From positions 5,660,501 through 5,724,500 of the forward strand of contig WAID01000003.1 in the NCBI GenBank assembly GCA_016584495.1: a DNA stretch of 64,000 nt, written 5' to 3'. Position numbers and translations under genes: made by a program. Under the pieces are notes generated by a model. It searched no databases. It was not told the DNA's origin and worked only from the letters and a program-made list of their open reading frames with translations. Below, piece after piece: positions 22,420-34,925 of the stretch (within the stretch, counting starts at the first letter, position 1; each line of letters opens with the position of its first letter). Source of the stretch: Celoporthe dispersa (Eukaryota > Ascomycota > Sordariomycetes > Diaporthales > Cryphonectriaceae).

Positions 22420-24066
22420 GAGGGGCAGTCGCTAGCACACTGTGCGCCTCGACACGCCTTGAGTTGACGCTAGCGGCTCGCTGCAGAAGCGACGAGGCAC
22501 CCGAGGCTGGAACTCTCCGCTGAGACACAGGACAGCATCGGAGCCACCCATCTGGGAGGGGTCTCACTGTGCGAGACCTTCAAACCCCCGGCCCGCCTAG
22601 GCCAATCATTTTGTCCCTGGACGATCTGCTCCAGATCATCTCGCAGAAAGGTATGAGATAAGCGAGGCTGCTGTGTGATTTTGACTTTATGGCTTGTTCA
22701 GGTGCCTCCAGGGGAGGAGGGAGGACCTGTCTCTTGCCTAGACGACCCGCAGCCATGTTGTTCGGATCGGGAGCCTACAGTCATGGCCAGCGTCTCGTCC
22801 CGCCAGACTGGAAACGAGAAGTTAGAGTCGTTAGTATCACTGTGACCACCAGGATAAGTGGCAACGCCCTCTGTGCATCTCTCGACCCCCTACCTCACGC
22901 CCTTGTCCTCCTCTCCTTCTACACCTCCAATTGTTACACGAAGATGAGGAGGGGATGCAGACATGGAACGTACCGTTGAGAGAGCGTGTGCATCTCCTCT
23001 TCTTGTCTCTGAACATCCTGCCTCGTGCGTCAGACCTGGTCCCTGTCGCTGGCTGGTCATTCACTGCCCAACAGGCTTTACCCGGCAGTGAACAGCACGT
23101 CTCCCCCCCCCCCCCACCCCCTTTCTCCCTCCCTCCCTCTCTATCTTCCAGAGCTGACGCCTCAAAACGAGCTGTCATGGTCATGTGAGATATGCTACGA
23201 GCTGTGCCGTGTCTCGCCGAACACGGAAGGCCCGTCTCCTTTTTCTTTTCTTTTCCCTCCTGTCAACTTTTGGCCACTTACCAGACGGCCGGGTCAGTGA
23301 CATCAGGTGTCGGGGCTGGAGAAAAAGAACCAAGAAAGTCAACCCACTTAATGGGCCGTTTGTGTCCCAAACGTCGATCCCTATCAGAAGTCGCGGCCAC
23401 TCACTCCGGAGGGTGACACAAGCGTGGATCTCCCATCATCATCATCAGATGTTTGCATTTGTTTCACGGAGCGTTGGAGGCAGGGGAGGTAGGGAGAAGC
23501 GTACCCAGTGACGCCGGATACGAAGACCTTGTCTTTATGCAAAAGTGCGAGAGAAAGAGAGAGAGGGAGAGAGACAGGGAGGGGCCAGGTGAGGGTTGGT
23601 AGTCGACGACCACCAGCCGGCGCGATGTAGTGGACATCGGGATCCCGCACCCGCCACAGCGGCCGCTCTCCAAAGAAAACTTTTTATCCTCCCCCCAGAG
23701 CTTGGCGTGCCCTGCATGAGAGGTAACCTCTGTACTATCTACCTTGGCATCCTGACTACTCCCCGCTGATTCCACTAGTGAGATGGTCCCTATACATGGC
23801 CGTCTCTGTGTGAGCGAGAAGAAAACAAGCATCATAGTGGTGAGAAAGAAGGGGAAAGCGAGAAAAAAAAGAGATAACGACTAGACCGCCTCAGTAATTC
23901 GTGTCTCGGATCTCAGTTGTGTCCCTTGACTCGAGTGTCTTCATCGGTACCAAGAGACTACCCAGCCTGTTGAGATGAGTCTAGTATAAGTATAGATTCT
24001 CGTCACCTGCTTTCTACTCTCGAGCCGGATGCATCCTCAGCTGGCCTCCGGTTCTCAAGTTGAGAG

Positions 24067-24074
24067 TATATAAA
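24067..24074 (+). promoter_or_regulatory. TATA box
   Basis: TATATAAA lies 108 bp upstream of the 2EXR gene ATG at 24175. It is a canonical sequence at a plausible distance. Confidence 0.5.
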
Positions 24075-24174
24075 CACATCTCGATCATTCCATCTCGCCT
24101 CCTGTTCGGCTACTAGGCTGAATCTTCAGTTGTTGGGCAGTAAATTGGCCGCCCGCGAAGATCCCGTCACGACC

Positions 24175-25435
24175 ATGACGAGGCAAACGTCTCCCCAGGC
24201 CCAGCAGGAGAGGACCTTTGTAAGTACTTTACTCATCCTCAATGCAGACACGGCCAGGTTCACCAGGCCTCACAAAGGCCTATCTCTTCCCTCACGACTA
24301 CTCCCTCGCACCCCATCGCACGAGCACACGCTTACACAGACACACACGAAAGCACCCGTTTCCCCGTCTACCGCCTGAGCTTAGGTGGAAGATCTGGGCC
24401 TACAACCTACCCGGCCCACGCATAGTCTCCATCCGGTGCGGGTCCGACCCGGCCTTCGCCCAGGACCCCTCCTCATCATCGCCCTCGTGCTCGTCGTCGT
24501 CGTCGTCTCCTCCACCAGGCTGCACCTCGCCAGCGCCCATCCCGGCCAACCTCCACGCCTGCCACGAATCGCGCCGCGAGGCTCCCTCCGCCGGTACCGC
24601 CTCTCCTTCGGGATCGCCCGCGGCCCGGGACAGGTCTTGTTCGACCCGGGCGCAGATACCCTCTACTTCGGCCCCAGGGACGGCTTCATGGCCTCCGAGG
24701 CGCAGCTGCGCACCGTGCTGGCCCTCTGCGACCCCGTCGAGCTCGCCCGCGTCGAGAGGGTCGCCATCAACGACGCGCTTTTCTGGGTGTACGATGACGG
24801 CCACAGCGGAAGTGCCGGCGCCGGCGGCATCGGCAGGGCCGGCAGGGCGGGCATGGCACGGTCCGCTATCGCGAGCTCGCTCCTCGTCGACATCCTGGCC
24901 CTGCTGCGCGCGAGGCTCCCCGGCCTGCGGGAGCTGGTGTTCGTCCCGCGCGACGACAACCCGCTGTACAGCGGCGACAGCTGCCTCGTCGAGCCGGCCA
25001 TCGTGCAGAGCCGCCTGGTGAGGCAGGTCAGGGGAGGCCATGGTGGTCGCCTTTGGGTCCCTGCCGCCGGGGGAGGAGACCGCCGCCGCCGCCGCCAGCA
25101 GAAGTGGTGAACAGGGCGGCTGCCCGTGGAACTGGAGGGTCATGACGCTCTCCGCGGACCCGGACCCGCCTGTCTACGGACGCCAGGTCCTGGGGTGGGG
25201 TACGCGAAGAGACGAGGCGGAGGGGGACAACGATGACGAGAACGCCAGCAGCGTCACGCGTGGGTATCTGCACTGGAAGAGCTCACGCCGTGGGAGCAGT
25301 AGGGCTGATATCGCTCGCGAAGAGAACCATGCGAGGGGGGCATGGGCTGTCCAGGGTGGCCTGTCGAGGCTGGGCTTGTTAGAGGAGAGTGTGAGGAGGC
25401 AGTTTATGGCTATGGAGATGGATGTGTGCGGGTGA
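24175..25435 (+). CDS. 2EXR domain protein (frameshifted)
   Basis: Exons are 24175..24219, 24353..25026 and 25115..25435. The first splice joins ...ERTF to HPFPRLPPELRWKIW, the hallmark start of the fungal 2EXR domain, followed by LPGPRIVSI. The domain continues through ACHESRREA. At about 24581-24588 the frame must change (two extra bases or one missing) to reach RRYRLSFG, then VLFDPGADTLYFGPRDGF. No GT-AG intron can do this. A Ser-rich insertion encoded by a GTC/CTC microsatellite interrupts the domain at about residues 45-60. The last intron (GTCAGG donor) is weak. 2EXR proteins are expanded in filamentous ascomycetes and their function is unknown. The frameshift may be real or a sequence error. 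Confidence 0.65.
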
Positions 25436-25825
25436 TGCTTTTTTTCTTCTTCTTGCTTTTGTTTCTTGCTTTCTCTTTCTATTTTTCTTTCTTTGCAGGG
25501 TTTATGACTTGAGAGAGTTCCCAGGTACAACAGAACTGGGACACGATTACGTTGCTATGACTTTTCCATCCTATTCTTCGTTCTTTTCTCCTGGGCGAGG
25601 ATGGTCTGCTCTCAACCCTTCCGGGTAGACAGACCGGTGCAGCGCAGAACTTGGTCTCAGCTGCTGGCAGGATATTACAATAATTCTGAGGGCATTATAC
25701 AAGACAAATGCCAAACTTTGTGGACTGGTTGGTCAACAGTAAAAGTGGTAAATCTAAGAACTTATGAGCCCTCTGCCGAGCTATGGACACCCCTCACGAG
25801 ACGAGCCGGCTGCGTGCGAAAGAGG
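25436..25825. other. Convergent intergenic region
   Basis: 390 bp between the 2EXR gene and apc4, with a T-rich tract at the start that looks like a 3' UTR. No gene is seen. Confidence 0.6.
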
Positions 25826-28415
25826 CTACTCTCGCTCGGGTACCAGCGTGAACACCTTGTAGCTGACCTCATCCTTCCCTAGCAGGCACACTCGGTGCGG
25901 AACCTGTCCACGATAATCATTTGCCTCTTGAACCTTCATCTGCCCGGGCACAAAGCCAGCCAGGTTTCCAGGAAAGACCCTCTCTAGACAGTCTGACGGA
26001 GCTTCTGTCCCAAACGGCACAATGACAAGACGTGGATTCTCGCCTGTTGAGAAGTATCAGCTTAGTGTCGGCAGCTCCAGGGCACAGTGGATGGTGACCG
26101 AGGAAGAATATTTCGTCCGGGCAAGACTTACCTTCGGATTGGATTAATACGAGCAAGAGCTGCTCGTTGAGGAATTTGATGTCGATGATGGGTCCGGTGC
26201 TTAGGTCTATCTGACTGATCTTTGTGGAGTTGATTTGGCTGACACCGTTGATGATCTCGATGTAGAGTTCGCCCATCCATAGTGTATGGGGGCTCTCGGC
26301 TGAGACTGCAGCAGTGAGAAGAGTGGCGCCAGAGTTATCCTGCCAGTTGAAGCGTCAGTGGTGCGACAAGTAGCTGAAGCGGAATCGTAACTCACGTCTT
26401 TGCGGGTAGAACGCATCCTTCCATCGAACAGCTTAAAGGTCTCCCGTTCTCCGCCGCCGCGCTGGAGTTCGAGCTTCGCCGCCGCACCGAAGCGCACGCT
26501 CCGTCTCTCAGCCTCGGCAATGTTCTTCAGGACGCCTCCTGCTCTCTCGGTGAGAAGGTCCACTAGGAACCCAAGCTGCGGCAATGCTTTTTTGAAAGGC
26601 TTGCCCGCTTCTTTCTGCTTCAGCTCCTGGTCTACCTGGTCCAGCACCTTGCTCCAGTCCTGGATGCTTGCGCGGTCCTCTTCCCAGATTTCCCTTGGCA
26701 GCTTCTCGAAATACAACGCCAGAGGGCTGCTGACCAGATAGCTCTCTACGTACTGCAGCACCTTGCTAGTGTCCAGAAGTGCCTCTTTCTCCATAATCTC
26801 GTCGGATACGTTGCTAGTCGATACGCGGTCGATAGTGATCCGCATCCAGGAGGAGAACACGCGGAAGAGGTCGAGCTCCTCCATCACGAGGAGGAGAATC
26901 TTGTTGCATACGAAATGTAGAGCAGCTACAGCATCGACGAGCCGGGTAATATCGGTGCTGGTGAAGCCAATGTGGTCGTTCTGCTCGTGGAAGCGGGCGA
27001 TACCAGTCAGTCGGCTGAGAATGAGGGTGATTCGCTCGAGGGCGGGCAGCGTATTCTCATGGATGAGGCTGCAGAGGGACTCGAGGCTTGGGATCACAGC
27101 CTTCTCCCATCGTTTGTGGCCCTGGTCGCGCAAATCAGCTCCGGATGTTTACAGGAGGTCAGGCGAGGACGACGAGACTCACCCGGTCCCCAATGCTGTC
27201 AACCAGCCAGTCCTTGACAGGCGGGTGCACATGGCCCGTCAGCACCGTGTGATACAGCGCCTGGACAATATTATTGGGCCGACAGTCCATCTTCTGCAGG
27301 TCTTGCTGTATAGAGTTAAGGAACCGCGACGGCAAGTCCCGCGTCGCGTGCCACTCATTGACAATATGGATCTGCGCTTGCTTGAGATATCGCAGCAGCT
27401 TCTGTAGCGTGGTCGTCTTAGAAGCTAGTAGTGACAGGTCGAAAGGCGAGTCTGAGATAAATCGTAGATCCATGGGGACGACGTACAGAGCAGTCGTATC
27501 CGCGCCGTCAGCTGGCCCCATGAGCAGACAGTGCGTCGATACCTTTGGGTGCGAGGCGTGGAGGACCAACTCGTGACGTCCGTCCACATTGACCCGCGGC
27601 TCCACGCCCCCGAGACGGACTGCGATGGGTACGTGGAAGGACCCTATGGAGAAGGAGTCATAGATGCTCAGATGCACATGGCCGTCTTTTGTCCCCACAA
27701 CCATGACATCCACAATCCTGCTGTCCTTGAGCTTTAACGGCGGGAACATGGACTCCAGCGCGGTCGCGGTCGAGAACGCAAACATATCATCGCCCGTGCC
27801 GCCCGACACAGGCAGCGGACTGATCTTGGGCATCGAGGCGTCGACCTCGAAGAATGTCAGGGCGTGGGGTAGGTCCACGACATCGCCGTCCTTCGTATCC
27901 AGGGATCCTCCGATTGCGGAGCCCAGAGCCTTCATCTCCTCGGCGATATGACCCTTGAGGCCACGGCCACGGCGGCGCTCCCGCGCCAGGTTGCGCACCC
28001 AAGCGATATGCACAATCTGCGCCGCGTCTGTGTCGTCCCCATGACGCTGCGCGACATCGAGGCGGTGGACGACCTTGGTGTTCTCTACGCTCAACAGGCG
28101 CACGATGCCGTCATCCCAGCCTGCAGCGAGGAATTGGCCTGTAAATATTCTTTAGTGGACGCGGTCTCGACTCGTCTCGAAGGGAAAGGAAGCCCAACCG
28201 TCTGCCTTCCAACACAGAGCCTGCACCACCTTGCCCTTCTCCGCATTGCTTGACACGAGCTCGCCCTGGTCGCGGCGGATCTCGAGGTTGTTCCCATTGG
28301 TGACAGCGGCGACGAGGCCGGGCGTGGGCGAGGGCTCGAGCAGGCCCGATGAGAGGGGCGCTGGAAAGGTGGCCTGGCTGAGCCGCTTCAGCTCAAGATC
28401 CTCATCCGCCGGCAT
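25826..28415 (-). CDS. apc4: Anaphase-promoting complex subunit 4
   Basis: Five exons, complement(25826..26043, 26132..26339, 26396..27121, 27183..28138, 28199..28415), give 774 aa with intact phase throughout. The N-terminal WD40-like part includes LVAAVTNGNNLEIRR, then QALCWKADGQFLAAGWDDG (across intron 1), then VRLLSVENTKVVHRL. It is followed by the APC4 helical region: KDWLVDSIGDR joined to GHKRWEKAV, then ALERITLILSRLTGIARF. This is the order and spacing of Apc4/Cut20. In the APC/C ubiquitin ligase, Apc4 sits in the platform with Apc1 and Apc5 and supports degradation of cyclins and securin. Length is typical. Introns are 56-61 bp, all GT-AG. The start is the first ATG before the WD40 segment. 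Confidence 0.93.
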
Positions 28416-29135
28416 CGTGTTGAGAGGAGAGAGTCTCGAGGTCTCGTCGGCCTCATGACTGGTGACAGCTTGTCTGCCCCACAGCCGTGTAGCTTCGTGG
28501 TTGAGAAAGGCTCAGAGTTGAGTTGCCGATTCTAGATACTGGGCGCGTCCTGTGACGGTGCACCTGCCATGCAAAAGAAAACACACAGTGTGGCACAGTG
28601 CGCGGTGTCACTTTTGGAGGGGCACTACCACCAACATTGGACAGCACGCGACAACATTATTACGGGCCTCGAAAATCAAAAGCGTATTATGCTTGCAGAG
28701 AAGAATCGTTATATATTCGTTAAGTTCATCCAGTAAAGTGCTGAACGCCTCGCTAAACCTCTCCTGCGAGGTGTGTGACCTGATCGCTGTCTATCTGCTC
28801 CACTGCCAGCAGCCATGTATTTATCTCCCAGGTTGCTGCTTGATCTCCATGTACACAAAGCTGCACCTACTTGGCTTGCATGCTTTGCAAGGAACCACAG
28901 TGTATGGTGGCGACTACCTCTAGCCGGATCGCCCCTATAGCCATTGGCCTTGGGATTGGTTGAGTCTCTCTCTCTCTCTCTCTCTCTCTCAAAACTTCCG
29001 TAAGAACGTTGAAAGCCCCCTCGAGATAGCCCATTGGAGTCTCTTCCACTGCCTCTTATGTTTCTCCCATGATGTCGACTTCCAGGCGGGAGCATTTCCA
29101 TTGCCTTGAGCCATGCTGCTCTCTTGCCCAGCATC
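28416..29135. other. Intergenic region between apc4 and ymr1 (same strand)
   Basis: 720 bp holding the apc4 promoter side and the ymr1 3' side, with a (TC)13 tract at 28965-28990. No gene is seen. Confidence 0.6.
28965..28990. repeat. (TC)n microsatellite
   Basis: Thirteen uninterrupted TC dinucleotides, near the apc4 5' side and about 175 bp before the ymr1 stop. Confidence 0.9.
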
Positions 29136-32100
29136 CTAGTGTGAGGCATCGGCAGCATATTGCAAAGCCGGTGCAGGCTCCTCTTGTGTCTGCTCCACAG
29201 CCTCGGCCCAGGCGTCTCGCTCTTCGGCTGAAAGACCATTCGGCGTCCAAGCATTGCGTCGGTCAGGGCTGTCGATTCCATCGACAGCTTTCCTCAGGTA
29301 TTCTTCAGGGTCTTGCTCAGACCCCTCGTCCGCAGCTACCTCATCTCCCCATTCAATGTCACCTGTTTTTGTGGCCCTAACAAGAACAGCGGCATCGGAT
29401 ATGTTACCAACTCCCTCGTCTTGCTGTCTTTTTAACAACGCCTTCTGCTGCATTAATATGTGCTGTCCCATCAGCACGAACTTGCTGGGGTGCCCAAACA
29501 TTGACTTCCTCAGCAGCCATGGAGAGGTGAGGCCCGACTTCCCCAGGGGTCTGCGGGCTCGCTGACTCGAATACTGGCACATCGACACCATAGCATGGAT
29601 GCTGCTCCCGCATTAATCGTTCCCTGATCTCGCGCTGTTGTAGCTCGTTAAGTGTGTGCGAAGGTCTTGGCGACTTGAAAATGTGAGTTGCCACGTCGTG
29701 ATTGATGAATTCGAGACCAAACAAAAGATCCGAGTCCAAGGTCAGGTGCTGCTCGACCGTGTCCTCGCCAGCCCAGGAGATGTCGGCATCTTCGTCGATG
29801 GTGCGCAGATCGCTCACTGCACAGCCGAGCCGGTAACGCAGGACATCGCGGTGCGCATGTTCGTTGTCTTCTGAATGCGCACCGTCCTAGGGCGCCACAT
29901 CCTTGCGTCCATGGATGCCATCTCCTGCTCACCCGCTGCAGTGTTGCTATGAGATGCGAGGTTCTTCCCGAGCTCACCTACACCCCCGAGACCGAAACCG
30001 GACAAGCCCTTGGTAAGCGTGCTAATCGCACCCACGGGGCTTGACTCCTCATATCTAAATAGCGCCGATGGGTTGACTTCAACCCCGGCCAGCACGGTAC
30101 TACCAAAAGTCGGCGCACTGAGATTACTCTGCTGCTGACCTAGGAAAGACCTAGGGGTTCCAGGACTGCTGTCCGGAGGGCTATTGCCAGGTCGCGGACT
30201 GGCCGTTGCAGACTGAACTGCCTTTGCAACCTTGTCCTTGACCGCCGCCGCCGCATCTAGGGGACCGTTCATTTCCTTATACGTCCTGCCGAATAGCTGG
30301 TGCCACCAGCGGATATCATCGAGGCAGGGGAAAATGAGACGCTCTTTGCCCCTGATGTGGTCATTCACCTCTGGGTCGTAGTCGGGGTTGACAAATGCCT
30401 CGCGGCGCGCCAGGAAATGGTCCCAAACAGAAACCGTCCTCTCATGCAGCCTGGCCTCTTTCCTTTGTTTCTCGTTGTTCAACAGAAAAGTGCCATATTG
30501 GCAGGAATACAAATGGTATAGGAGGCGGCGAAGGAAGCGTTCGTTGAATTCGAAGCGCGTTGGGTGTTGGCGGAGCAGCTGGAAGACAGAGTCGAGGAAC
30601 TGGTGGAAGACAGGGCTGATTTCCTTAGTTCGAGTTGCCTGGTCCTCGATGACAGGTGACGACTCTTGCTCCGTAGCCGTAGCAGCGTTTGCGAGATTAT
30701 CAGGGTCAGAATCCTCCCTGTCTTTCTCCGAGCTCAGGGCTTGCCTGAAGAAGCGCTTGGCATTTTCCATGGCATTTTCGATCACCTCGCCAGGGCGCTC
30801 GCCCTCTCCAGGCTCTATCTTCGTCCCGGCCATGGCGTCATTCTGCACGACGAACCACTGCTCGCTGTTCAAGAAGCCAGAGCGCTGGTGGAACATATGT
30901 CCGAAAGACAGCCAATCCTTCTCAACTAGGACAATGAACCCCCTGAGCGTTCGGTAGTATGGATCGAGCATAAGCTGGGACAGGGCGCTCAGCTGGCTGG
31001 TCCGGTCCCAACCATCCGAGCAGTGGATGAGAACATGTGAGTGCTGGATGCCCACCTGACGGGCTATCATCGCGGATCCGTCCAGAACACATTTGATGTG
31101 CGACAGCCATTCACTCTTGGCGAGGAGTTCTTGGCTTGGCGGTGCCGCAGAGATATCACCGTCCTTTAGCGCATTGATGACTTTGTTGAGGCTCTTTCGC
31201 ATGACGTGTATGTTTTGGATGTTGAGGAAGGCCTTGCTCGCGTATTTATAGTTTGTCATGTCTTCGGATCCCTTGCCCACCACCTGCATTGCCATGGAGT
31301 TGATTGCGGGTCTCGCATCGATAATGAGATTGTGCTGTTGCGCGCCAAAGATGAGGCGCTTGCCCCTGTCGTCGAAGATCGCATCGTCGGCGGTCAGAAT
31401 TTCAGGCTCGGCAGAGTCCACTGCAGCTGACGGCCCGTCGGCGGGCTCATCCGGCGATGCCAGCTCGTTCACCGTCGGACTAGGCTCTGCGCCCTGGGCG
31501 GGGCCGAGCTCTTGGAAGTAGGGTTGCGAGAAGCATGCGGCAACAAGAGCCTCGTCCTGGGGGTTTCGGTTGCCAGTGATGCCCACTTTCGGCTGAGAGC
31601 TTCGCGTAATCGAACAGTTGTTCACGGGGTGTAGGTAGGTCAGAGTTGGGATGCGGCAACGGGTACGGTGGTTGCTGGCATATTTGAGAGTTGTGTTGGA
31701 CATCCTGTTCGGCACCACGAGGACGGAGGGGTAGGTCGGAGAAAAGCTGTAGTTATTGTTGACATCCGAGATTTTCCATCCTCTGTCCGGCAACTTCTCA
31801 GATATGCCCTGGCGGCGGAACTCTTCCTTGGCATCGTATATCTCCCAGCCCCGTATGGCTCGCTCCTTGGAGCTCGGCTTATAGGTGAAGGCATGCAGCT
31901 TCTCGATGCTCCCAAGCCGGCATGTCCGGACTTTGATGAAATTGAAGGTGTCTTGGGCGGTCTTGTTATCTGGAAAATGGAGGTTGATGTAGTAGAAATC
32001 GCGACCTTGTATACGAATGCTGGGCTCTCGCCTCGTCGCAGGGGCGGTCGGTCTGAACTCGCAACCAGCGAGCATAGGATAGGCAATCCATATCTCGCGG

Positions 32101-32329
32101 GGGCGGTCGTTTCCGTCGTTTCCGGTCGGGGTACTTTTGCGGGCAGGGGCAGAGAAGACCATGTGGTAGTCGGTGAGTCTGAGGCTGCCGACAGTCGTCT
32201 CGCCACGAGCAACTGCAGTCACATCTTCTATGGTCTGGGAGATTATTGGTTGTCAGTAATGAAGGAGGAGGCTGCTATGCAGACAAGGTATTTAGGTTAG
32301 ATAGAACTAACTTGGCGCACTTCCAACAT
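29136..32329 (-). CDS. ymr1: Myotubularin-type phosphoinositide 3-phosphatase
   Basis: Exons are complement(29136..29462, 29506..29870, 29933..32234, 32312..32329), about 1003 aa. A six-residue first exon (MLEVRQ) joins TIEDVTAVARG, the start of the PH-GRAM fold. The catalytic loop HCSDGWDRT (about 410-418) is the myotubularin CX5R signature with Cys411 as nucleophile. These enzymes remove the 3-phosphate of PI3P and PI(3,5)P2, and in yeast the homologue is Ymr1. Typical flanking blocks are FGHMFHQRSGF and FPCLDDIRWW. The 62-bp intron at 29871-29932 is deduced because it alone restores DNEHAHRDVLRYRLG; a one-base error is the alternative. The last intron (43 or 76 bp, donors at 29505 or 29538) is uncertain. 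The acidic, Gln-rich C-terminus is disordered. Confidence 0.88.
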
Positions 32330-33044
32330 TTTGGATAAAGGAACTAGAGCAAGTGCCAGTCCTGCGCAGCTGAGAAGATTGTGTGGTTACTCGGAATCTC
32401 CGCTCCTCAGGGCTGGGAGCTTGCGAGGGTGGTGACGAGACAGGTTGGAAAGAAAGGACCCTGGTAGAAGTGCAAGGACCACAAGCGCTGCTGCTGCTGT
32501 CGGAGAGAACACTTTCTAGATTAAAGAGCTGTAGGCAGAATAGTCATGGCCTGTTTGCATATGTAATACTGTGACATGCTGAACTGGTCTGGACTGGTGT
32601 GGTTTGTACCCCTCGACGCTGAGGAGGATGCCAGTCAGGACAGAATGGAGGAAGCTGAGCATGTGAGGTCCGGCTCACCTGCGTGGACCGTGGCCCTGGC
32701 AGGCGCACTGTCAGAGCCACAAGCTGTGATGCAATTCAGCTACAGGGGTGGCCCCACCTTCCCAGCTCACGCGTCGTGGGGCAGGTCACTGTTCACACAA
32801 AAGGGTTAGGGTTTAATGGCTTACTCAGCAAAAACAAATTCTGATTGGTCGAGCACAGATTTACCCTACTCTCCCCACCGATCTTTTTTCGTTTTACGGG
32901 CGCCACTTCCAAACTTCGTTCGTGAAGGTCAACCTTTATCTACCGCGACAACCACCGACTTTCCTTGGGAACTCTCGAGACGATTCAGCAACCAAACCGT
33001 CAAGCCAAACCAACGGTCTATCGATCATCGAGAAAACAGTCAAA
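32330..33044. other. Divergent promoter region of ymr1 and rps3
   Basis: 715 bp shared upstream region between oppositely oriented genes. It contains a telobox at 32803-32815 on the rps3 side. Confidence 0.6.
32803..32815 (+). promoter_or_regulatory. Telobox-like element upstream of rps3
   Basis: GGGTTAGGGTTTA lies 230 bp upstream of the rps3 ATG. TTAGGG-type boxes bound by Tbf1 or related Myb factors occur in ribosomal-protein promoters of several ascomycetes. Assignment of the factor here is inference. Confidence 0.5.
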
Positions 33045-34083
33045 ATGGCGACCCCAGGAACCCAGATGTGAGTCGAGACCCTACATTTTATCACCAACAA
33101 CCTTTGGGGGGGAGGGCGGGCGTGGGAATCAGAGGCGGCTCAGGATTGTCAATGCTTTTGTTGCAAGAGGTGGATAATGGTGAATACGGTGTCAAATATT
33201 TCAAGAAACAGGTGGATTGGTGGTCCTATGGACACAATGGCACATTTTGAGCGAGATCACGATGATGGATGCAAACCCCCACCTGCACAAGTCTCGCTGA
33301 CAGTGTCCTCTACCACACAGTTCCAAGCGGAGAAAGTTCGTCGCTGACGGTGTCTTCTACGCCGAGCTGAACGAGTTCTTCCAGCGCGAGCTGGCTGAGG
33401 AGGGCTACTCCGGCGTCGAAGTCCGCGTCACCCCCACCGTCACCGACATCATCATCCGCGCCACCCACACCCAGGAGGTTCTCGGCGAGCAGGGTCGCCG
33501 CATCCGCGAGCTCACCAGCCTGATCCAGAAGCGCTTCAAGTTCCCCGAGAACAGCGTCTCCCTCTACGCCGCCAAGGTCCAGAACCGTGGTCTGTCCGCC
33601 GTCGCCCAGTGCGAGTCGCTCCGCTACAAGCTCCTCAACGGCCTGGCCGTCCGTCGTGCCTGCTATGGTGTCCTGCGCTTCATCATGGAGTCCGGCGCCA
33701 AGGGTTGCGAGGTCGTCGTCTCTGGCAAGCTCCGTGCCGCCCGTGCCAAGTCCATGAAGTTCACCGACGGCTTCATGATCCACTCCGGCCAGCCCGCCAA
33801 GGACTTCATCGACAGCGCCACCCGTCACGTCCTGCTCCGACAGGGTGTCCTGGGTATCAAGGTCAAGATCATGCGCGGCTCCGACCCCGAGGGCAAGGCT
33901 GGTCCCCAGAAGTCGCTGCCCGACGCCGTCACCATCCTCGACCCCAAGGAGGAGACCCCTGTTGTTCAGCCCGTCAGCCAGGACTACGGCGCTAAGGCCG
34001 CCCAGATGCAGGCTGCGGCTGATGCTGCCCGGGCTCAGGAGGAGCAGGCGGAGGGTGCTGAGCAGCCTGCTGCTGAGCAATAG
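33045..34083 (+). CDS. rps3: 40S ribosomal protein S3 (uS3)
   Basis: Two exons, 33045..33067 and 33321..34083, give 261 aa. The 253-bp intron after MATPGTQ-I (split Ile codon) is in the usual early position for ribosomal-protein genes and is the longest in the window's housekeeping genes. The KH domain (about 20-95) includes EVLGEQGRRIRELTSLIQKR, and the S3 C-terminal domain includes GVLGIKVKIMRG. The protein sits at the mRNA entry channel of the small subunit. Strong codon bias (C-ending codons) agrees with high expression. The C-terminal Ala/Glu/Gln tail is variable in the family. The frame is intact. Confidence 0.97.
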
Positions 34084-34925
34084 TAGGGTTTCGGCAGCCA
34101 GTTGTGGTCCGTCGCATAGACCTTGGGAAGGTTCCTGGGCTGAATGGACACAATACTCCCCGTCCGTGGTGGTTCTCGAGCAAGGCGGTCCAGCCTTGAT
34201 ACGCAGGGAAGTAAGTGCTTTTGGCACTAGGGATTTCGGTCACGAGCGGCTCATGAGCAGCTGCAGCGGAACCTGGATGGGACCAGCATCGAGAGGAGAG
34301 ACAGGGAGGGGGATTCCATCACCAAAAACACTAGGGTCCGGCGTAATTTGAATTGCATTTTTGCTGGAATCAGGGAAAGGAATCTGCTTCGTATCCGTTT
34401 TGTAGTTCTGCTGCCCGGCTTGAGACAAAATGGACAATCGAAAAGCAACCATTGAGAGATGATCAATCTTGGGCCCTTTTGAAGTCGTGATACGATTTCC
34501 ACAAGCTGCCCTGGAAACCAGCCATTGCCCTATGCTCTTGATGTCTGATGTAAGTACACGGGAATCTGCGAGATGCTAGCCACCTGGACTGGGCTCATCC
34601 ACCATCTGCTCGGGCGATGCACCTAGGACTTGTGCGCCCGACCAGGAGACAACCGTCCTCTCCCCCCTACTACGCAGCTGAGCGGGCCCATGATCCCCCA
34701 AGAATCTTGCCTCATCCTCACTCCTCATCACTGTCCTCGTTCCTCCGCCAAAAGGGCACCCAGTGTCGAGACTCCTTCCAGCCCCGCCCAGGTCTTGTCG
34801 GCTGGTCAGCGCCAGCACCGGTCCTAACCGTCCCGTACGATGCGCCGGCACCGGCACCCGCTCCAACACTCATGCCCGTCTGTCCCTCCGGCTGCGCGCT
34901 CACCACCAGCAGCCGTGCGCGCGGA
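34084..34925. other. Convergent region of rps3 and the DUF4112 gene
   Basis: 842 bp. From 34718 to about 34925 an open minus-strand frame ending in an acidic FWRRNEDSD motif could be the true C-terminal tail of the DUF4112 protein after a further frame change. Otherwise no gene is seen. Confidence 0.4.

Larger units (their letters stand above)
20272..24174. other. Long divergent intergenic region
   Basis: 3.9 kb with no supported gene. Long open frames near 20.8-21.6 and 21.6-22.1 exist on both strands at once, as expected of GC-rich non-coding DNA, and none carries a domain. Simple sequence includes a (GGA)n run at 22391-22419, a C tract near 23103-23113 and purine-rich blocks at 23547-23590. 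Confidence 0.5.

Noticed and set aside
28965..28990. (TC)n tract as a mobile-element boundary
   Set aside because: No target-site duplication, inverted repeats or transposase remnants flank it. It is a plain microsatellite.
33068..33320. Possible box C/D snoRNA inside the rps3 intron
   Set aside because: A GATGATG near 33261 and a CTGA near 33297 are only about 40 bases apart and there is no terminal stem. This does not support a snoRNA.
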